This document shows, in pieces, positions 40,161 through 45,149 of a stretch of DNA of 45,149 nucleotides. A program made the position numbers and the translations under genes. The stretch lies in the NCBI GenBank assembly GCA_938008185.1, contig CALLLR010000181.1, positions 1 to 45,149 on the forward strand, written 5' to 3'. The stretch's first letter is position 1. Every line of letters starts with the position of its first letter. The stretch comes from an uncultured Saprospiraceae bacterium (GTDB lineage: Bacteria > Bacteroidota > Bacteroidia > Chitinophagales > Saprospiraceae). The notes beneath the pieces are model-generated. The model saw only the letters and a list, made by a program, of their open reading frames with translations. It did no database searches and was not told the DNA's origin.

Positions 40161-40175
40161 AGGCACTACTTTCGT
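40161..40175 (+). promoter_or_regulatory. Candidate sigma-54-like promoter AGGCACTACTTTCGT
   Basis: GGCAC, GG-N10-GT; GG 98 bp from O1 start; alternative sigma-A -7 reading TACTTTCG. Confidence 0.35.
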
Positions 40176-40201
40176 TTTGTATTCATCAAACCATAAGTAC
40201 C

Positions 40202-41500
40202 ATGACCAATCAAAGAAAATTATTTATCCAATCATTGTTTACTGAACTTCAGGACAAAGACTATATCCTGTTAAAATCCATCGAAAAGCATATTTGTGCA
40301 ATTGATGAATCATCAGATTTGGATATTTGGTGGAAAAATGAGCAGGACGACTTCCTGGCCGATTTTGCCCAAAATCAATCCTGCGTAGAAAAAGTTTCCA
40401 GCCACCGCCAAAGTTTTATGAATCAGCTTTTTATTTTTTTTAAAGATGGCAGTTTTCTACAAATAGATTCCTTATATAAATTGATCAGAAAGGATTTAAT
40501 CTATCTTGCCAACGATTATTTAAAGACCCAACAAATAATCAGGAACGGTATCAAAACCTATACTTATTTTTGCCTTCTGGAACATCTTGTCTTGTTCAAT
40601 CATTTAAATTTTTCTGGTATTCCCGAAAAATATTTTCCCTACTTTGAGGAACTATCCGAAAAATCCTTAAAAACCATGCTCATCCACTTTAATCAAAAAT
40701 ACGGAACCAGCATTCCTGATTTATCTTCCTTAGCTGCCTTTCAACCGGACTTACGGAAGCAGCTTATCCAATACCTCGAGCAACGCAAAGCGAATCGCTT
40801 TTTGCTAAGGCTGTCTGCCAAAATCCAGTACGGGATGGATAGTATAAAAAATTTAAGTGACCAAAGAGGTTTTTTAATTTCCTTTAGTGGGGTTGACGGT
40901 GCCGGAAAAAGTACCATCCTGAAAGAAACCCGTCAAATACTAACTAAAAAATTTAGAAAAAAAACCGTTGTTATTCGCCATCGACCTTCCTTGCTTCCCA
41001 TCCTTAGTAGTTTTGTTTACGGTAAAAAAGAAGCAGAAAATCGATCTGCTACACGATTACCAAGAATGGGAAATAATACCAGTCGGCTAAATTCCCTTCT
41101 TCGGTTTAGCTATTATTACGCAGATTATCTGTTTGGCCGAAGTTATATTTTCATTAAATACCAATTAAGAAATTATATTGTTTTATACGATCGGTATTAT
41201 TTCGATTTTATTATTGATGGTAAACGGACCAATCTAAAATTGAATAAAGCCTTCCCAAAATGGCTATACCGCTTTGTACAAAAACCAAAATTTAATTTCT
41301 TTCTTTATGCTCCGGCAGAAATCATTTTAAAAAGAAAACAAGAATTAGAACCACAAGCTATTAAAACACTTACCGTCGGATATCAGTCCTTGTTTGCTGA
41401 GTTTGAGGAAGCATACGAACAACAATATTTCTCCATCGAGAATATTGAAAAAGAAAAAACACTCCATTTTATTTCTGCAAAGTTAGCTCAAGCCATGTAA
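40202..41500 (+). CDS. Thymidylate kinase-like P-loop protein with extra N-terminal domain
   Basis: Walker A FLISFSGVDGAGKSTILKETRQIL; IVLYDRYYFDFIIDGKRTN; FNFFLYAPAEIILKRKQEL. Confidence 0.8.
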   Translation: MTNQRKLFIQSLFTELQDKDYILLKSIEKHICAIDESSDLDIWWKNEQDDFLADFAQNQSCVEKVSSHRQSFMNQLFIFFKDGSFLQIDSLYKLIRKDLIYLANDYLKTQQIIRNGIKTYTYFCLLEHLVLFNHLNFSGIPEKYFPYFEELSEKSLKTMLIHFNQKYGTSIPDLSSLAAFQPDLRKQLIQYLEQRKANRFLLRLSAKIQYGMDSIKNLSDQRGFLISFSGVDGAGKSTILKETRQILTKKFRKKTVVIRHRPSLLPILSSFVYGKKEAENRSATRLPRMGNNTSRLNSLLRFSYYYADYLFGRSYIFIKYQLRNYIVLYDRYYFDFIIDGKRTNLKLNKAFPKWLYRFVQKPKFNFFLYAPAEIILKRKQELEPQAIKTLTVGYQSLFAEFEEAYEQQYFSIENIEKEKTLHFISAKLAQAM

Positions 41501-41501
41501 T

Positions 41502-42233
41502 ATGTTTAAGACTTTAATCGTAAATATCGTAAAAAAGAAAAATCCGGATTTTCAATTAGATCCGGCGGTTTCGAACTCCTTAATCTTTGAGCTAACGTTT
41601 CAAAAGTTGATTCAAAAATCCAGAATGTTAAAATTACTTATCCGTGGGAGATGGGTTAGAAAAATCTTTCTTGGAAAAGGCGTTCAATTTTTTAATCTGC
41701 CGAATATTGTTTTCGGTAAGTGGGTCCAACTCGAAGATCAGGTACAAGTCAGTGCACTGAGTCGTCAGCCGGTGGTCTTCGGAAATAATATAAAAATCGG
41801 TGCATTTTCAAGAATTATCGCGGCTACATCATTTAACCAAATAGGAGAATTTATTCGAATTGGGAATAATGTGGGCATCGGAGAATTCAGCTATCTGGGG
41901 GGCGGTGGTGGCCTGGAGATTGGCGATGATTGCATTATCGGTCAATATTTTAGTTGCCATCCGGAAAATCATAATTACAATAAAAACGATCAACTCATCC
42001 GGTCGCAAGGGGTCACTCGTAAAGGAATTAGCATTGGAAAAAACTGCTGGATTGGAGCAAAGGTTACCATTCTGGACAATGTAAAGGTTGGCGATAATTG
42101 CGTAATTGCTGCCGGGGCGGTCGTCAATAAAAGCATTCCACCTAATTCAGTCATCGGCGGTGTACCGGCCCGGATTCTCAAACCCACAGCCACTCGTCAT
42201 CAGGACATCAATTGGATTACCTCGTTAAACTAA
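41502..42233 (+). CDS. Acyltransferase, left-handed beta-helix hexapeptide family
   Basis: IGNNVGIGEFSYLGGGGGLEIGDDCIIGQYFSCHPENHNY...IGKNCWIGAKVTILDNVKVGDNCVIAAGAVVNKSIPPNSVIGGVPARIL. Confidence 0.92.
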   Translation: MFKTLIVNIVKKKNPDFQLDPAVSNSLIFELTFQKLIQKSRMLKLLIRGRWVRKIFLGKGVQFFNLPNIVFGKWVQLEDQVQVSALSRQPVVFGNNIKIGAFSRIIAATSFNQIGEFIRIGNNVGIGEFSYLGGGGGLEIGDDCIIGQYFSCHPENHNYNKNDQLIRSQGVTRKGISIGKNCWIGAKVTILDNVKVGDNCVIAAGAVVNKSIPPNSVIGGVPARILKPTATRHQDINWITSLN

Positions 42234-42247
42234 CGCAAACTTTTAGC

Positions 42248-43555
42248 ATGAAAAATAATATACCGACAATATTGATCACCGCCTACGCCGTCAATCCGTA
42301 CAAAGGTTCAGAGGATGGTACCGGTTGGAATATGGTCGCCGAGATTGCGAAACAACAAAAAACGGTGGTCATCACCAGAGAAAACAATCAAGAAGCCATC
42401 GAAAAATTTTTAAAAGAAAATTCCCTCTCACAGGTGGATAATTTAAACTTTGAATATTTTGATTTGCCCTACTGGATGCGATTTTGGAAAAAAGGAGGGA
42501 GAGGCGCCCTACTCTATTTTTATCTTTGGCAGATGGGTCTGGTATTTTTTATTCTTAAAAAGAAAATTCAATTTGACATTGCCCATCATCTTAATTTCCA
42601 TAATGACTGGACGTCCAGTTTTCTCTGGCTACTTGGCAAACCGCTCGTTTGGGGCCCCATCGGACATCATCCCGCGACTCCAAAAAAATATTTGATGGGT
42701 AGTGCCGGAAAAAAGGAGTACCTGCTTGATCGATTTAAATGGAACGTAAAAAATTTTTTTTGGAACGTTGATCCTTTTCTAAAAATCACCAAATGGAAGG
42801 CGAAAAAAATCATTACCATCAATAGTAGCGTTGCCAGTTGTTTAGGGCTTGATCCACATAAAGAAATCAGGCTGCCCGCCGTCGCAGCCAGTATTCCAAG
42901 AGACCACAAAGATCATTTTAATAGTTATTTAAATTCAAAAAATAATGAATTTAATGTTTTATCCGTCGGACGGTTTGTTCCGTTAAAAGGCTTTGATATT
43001 ACAATTAAATCCTTTGGACATTTTTACCATACGCAGGAATCTGCTGTACAAAAAAAATTACAATTAACCCTGGTCGGCAAGGGGCCACAAAAGCCAGCGT
43101 TGGTAGAATTAGTAAATTCGTTGGGGCTTCAGGAGGTGGTTCAGTTTATTGAGTGGATGCCCAAATCGGAACTGCACCGTTATTTCCGGACAGCTGCGCT
43201 CTTCCTCTTTCCTTCCCACGAAGGAGCCGGCATGGTGATTCCAGAAGCCCTGTCTTTTAATTTGCCGATACTTTGTTTTGATAATGAGGGGCCGGGAGAA
43301 TTGATGGACGATTCTTGCGGATTTAAAGTTCCGTACACAACGCCCGCAGTAAGCATCCTGAAATTTTCAAGATATTTAGATCTACTCTTTCACTCCGATG
43401 AAAAGCGATTTGCACTGTCGCAAGGAGCAGGAATTTATTTTAAAAATAATTTAACCTGGGAGAGAAAAGGAAAAATCATCACCAAAGCTTATCAGGACCT
43501 ATTATTTCCTGATCAGTCCCTAAAAACGACTTATACACCACTCGTCGAAGCTTAA
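42248..43555 (+). CDS. Glycosyltransferase family 4-like
   Basis: MKNNIPTILITAYAVNPYKGSEDGTGWNM favours start 42248 (ORF start 42212 overlaps upstream gene); FVPLKGFDITIKSF; FPSHEGAGMVIPEALSFNLPILCFD. Confidence 0.9.
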   Translation: MKNNIPTILITAYAVNPYKGSEDGTGWNMVAEIAKQQKTVVITRENNQEAIEKFLKENSLSQVDNLNFEYFDLPYWMRFWKKGGRGALLYFYLWQMGLVFFILKKKIQFDIAHHLNFHNDWTSSFLWLLGKPLVWGPIGHHPATPKKYLMGSAGKKEYLLDRFKWNVKNFFWNVDPFLKITKWKAKKIITINSSVASCLGLDPHKEIRLPAVAASIPRDHKDHFNSYLNSKNNEFNVLSVGRFVPLKGFDITIKSFGHFYHTQESAVQKKLQLTLVGKGPQKPALVELVNSLGLQEVVQFIEWMPKSELHRYFRTAALFLFPSHEGAGMVIPEALSFNLPILCFDNEGPGELMDDSCGFKVPYTTPAVSILKFSRYLDLLFHSDEKRFALSQGAGIYFKNNLTWERKGKIITKAYQDLLFPDQSLKTTYTPLVEA

Positions 43556-43566
43556 TTATCAAGACC

Positions 43567-44643
43567 ATGAAAAAAATTATCTGTGCGCACCTTTACAACG
43601 ATTACAGTGGCAGTCCTTTGGTACTATCCACCATCATCAAATCATTTTGCGCCAATGGCTTTGCGGTAGAAATTATAACTTCTACCGAAGCACCTGGTTT
43701 TTTATCTGATCTCAAAGCAAGGATCATTTCTAACAACTATAAGTTTGTCAATAGCCGGTATCTGAGACTGGTTCTCTTTTTAATTTGTCAGGTAAAGATG
43801 TTTTTTCAAACTTTACGTTACCGAAAAGAACCGGTCGTTATTTACGTCAATACTTTACTGCCATTTGGGGTCGCACTCGCTGGCAAACTCATGGGAAAGA
43901 AAGTAATTTATCATATTCACGAAACTTCTCTGAAACCACTTTTACTCAAAAATTTTTTAAAATGGATAGCTGCCAGTACCGCCAGTGAAGTTATTTATGT
44001 ATCAAGATTTTTAGCAGAAACAGAAAAGCTTCCGATCGTTTCGTCCAAAGTGATCTATAATTCCTTATCCGATGAATTTATTAAAACCGCAAAAGAAAGT
44101 TTATTACAGCCTGTCAACCATTCAATTTTCCGGGTATTGATGTTGTGTTCACTGAAAGGCTACAAAGGGGTTCACAGGTTTGTGGACCTTGCCAGGAAAT
44201 TACCTGCCTTAAGTTTTGATTTAGTTTTAAATGCCACATCAGAAGAAATTGATTTGTTTTTTAATAAAGTGGTATTGCCCAAAAACTTATATCTTTATCC
44301 TAAACAAAGTAATGTACATCCATTTTTTAAAAAAGCAAGCTTGGTTTTAAATCTATCCCATCCGGAAGAATGGATCGAGACGTTCGGGATGACGCTGATC
44401 GAAGCCATGCAGTATGGGTTGCCTGTGATAGCACCACCGGTGGGAGGTCCTGCAGAAATCGTAATCTCCGGATTCAACGGTTATCTGATTGATCAGCGAA
44501 ATGAAAAAGCCTTGTCCAATCGAATCATTCGCCTGGCAATGGATAAGCATGGCTACCAGAAGTTATCCAAAAATGCGATTCAATATGTAAAAAGATTTTC
44601 GAGAAAAAATGCGGAAAGCCGAATATTGGATTTGATTGGTTAG
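43567..44643 (+). CDS. Glycosyltransferase family 4-like
   Basis: GKKVIYHIHETSLKP; LMLCSLKGYKGVHRFVDLARKL; EEWIETFGMTLIEAMQYGLPVIAPPVGGPAEIV. Confidence 0.9.
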   Translation: MKKIICAHLYNDYSGSPLVLSTIIKSFCANGFAVEIITSTEAPGFLSDLKARIISNNYKFVNSRYLRLVLFLICQVKMFFQTLRYRKEPVVIYVNTLLPFGVALAGKLMGKKVIYHIHETSLKPLLLKNFLKWIAASTASEVIYVSRFLAETEKLPIVSSKVIYNSLSDEFIKTAKESLLQPVNHSIFRVLMLCSLKGYKGVHRFVDLARKLPALSFDLVLNATSEEIDLFFNKVVLPKNLYLYPKQSNVHPFFKKASLVLNLSHPEEWIETFGMTLIEAMQYGLPVIAPPVGGPAEIVISGFNGYLIDQRNEKALSNRIIRLAMDKHGYQKLSKNAIQYVKRFSRKNAESRILDLIG

Positions 44644-44703
44644 AGCTAGTCTGGAATTTGCCTTGGGCTGAAAGTCAGTAGATTAGGATTCTGACAAAGT
44701 GAA

Positions 44704-44790
44704 CTACCCCAACCCAAGGGTACGGGAAATTCTAAACATCGATTAAAAAATAACGCGTTTAGCGAGCTAAACAAGTATTTTGTTAGGAAG
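44704..44790. repeat. Dispersed intergenic repeat, copy B (core GGGAAATTCTAAACATCGATTAAAAA at 44724-44749)
   Basis: Matches 8323-8388; carries an extra GTTTAG-CGAG-CTAAAC hairpin (44757-44772). Confidence 0.75.
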
Positions 44791-44989
44791 TAAGTCTTAA
44801 AAGATATTGATTTTCAGTTAACAGAAATTTGGATATGCTCTTAATTGGGCTGCTGAATTTTTAAGAAACCATTTATTTTTCCATTGGAGTATTTGGGGAA
44901 GTCTGCCGAGGAGGGAAAACCAGGAAACAAAACAGCCGACCCAAGATGAATTGGATCGGCTGGTGAATTGTCTAATTTAGGTTCGGTGA

Positions 44990-45149
44990 TTACCGACGGT
45001 TGTATCCGCCGCCGCCGCCGTAGCCGCCGCCGTAACCTCCACCGCCTCCGCGGTTTCCGCCACCACCATAACCACCTCGGTTATTGTTTCTTGGTGCACG
45101 TGGTTCTGCTTTTTTCACAACGATAGTTCTACCGTCAAATTCCTGATCG
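44990..45149 (-). CDS. C-terminal part of an RNA-binding protein (RRM type, Gly/Arg-rich tail), truncated by window end
   Basis: Minus strand reads DQEFDGRTIVVKKAEPRAPRNNNRGGYGGGGNRGGGGGYGGGYGGGGGYNRR*. Confidence 0.88.
   Translation of the reverse strand, partial: DQEFDGRTIVVKKAEPRAPRNNNRGGYGGGGNRGGGGGYGGGYGGGGGYNRR

Noticed and set aside
384-44550. Many 60-140 aa ORFs in the supplied track antisense to or overlapping long ORFs
   Set aside because: They lie inside well-supported coding genes, lack recognisable domains and are best explained as spurious frames
1-45149. Searched by eye for CRISPR arrays, tRNA/rRNA genes, transposases, phage genes and known defence systems
   Set aside because: None could be supported from the sequence or the ORF translations

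Overview
This is a Bacteroidota window, probably Saprospiria/Lewinella-like judging from the type IX secretion sorting domains, WG repeats, gliding-type C-terminal domain and TANNTTTG-type promoters. The left half (about 0.3-13.8 kb) is mostly housekeeping and cell-surface genes. It holds a T9SS LVIVD/PKD protein, a TMEM43-family protein, an amidase, a WG-repeat lipoprotein, an OmpA lipoprotein and a NamZ/DUF1343 lipoprotein. The right half is a surface-polysaccharide and secreted-protein locus. It holds a 2162-aa FG-GAP/ASPIC T9SS protein, a DUF1972 glycosyltransferase, an NHL-repeat T9SS-B protein and a PorP/SprF-OmpA fusion. A hybrid histidine kinase and a sigma-54 response regulator follow, then a Wza/Wzc/flippase/glycosyltransferase/polymerase operon that includes two unusual kinase-like genes. 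The main finding is a four-copy regulatory architecture. Each copy has a near-palindromic 15-mer (TTCYNAAAATGAGAA-like), a weaker second copy 18 or 19 bp downstream, and a GG-N10-G[C/A/T] sigma-54-like promoter core 87 or 98-99 bp downstream. The copies lie upstream of the 2162-aa gene, the DUF1972 GT operon, the EPS export operon and the thymidylate-kinase-like gene. All flank or surround the sigma-54 activator gene encoded in the same window. This suggests an undescribed sigma-54 regulon coupling exopolysaccharide synthesis with T9SS surface proteins. Two families of dispersed intergenic repeats were also found. All calls come from reading the sequence and the ORF track; no database search was run.
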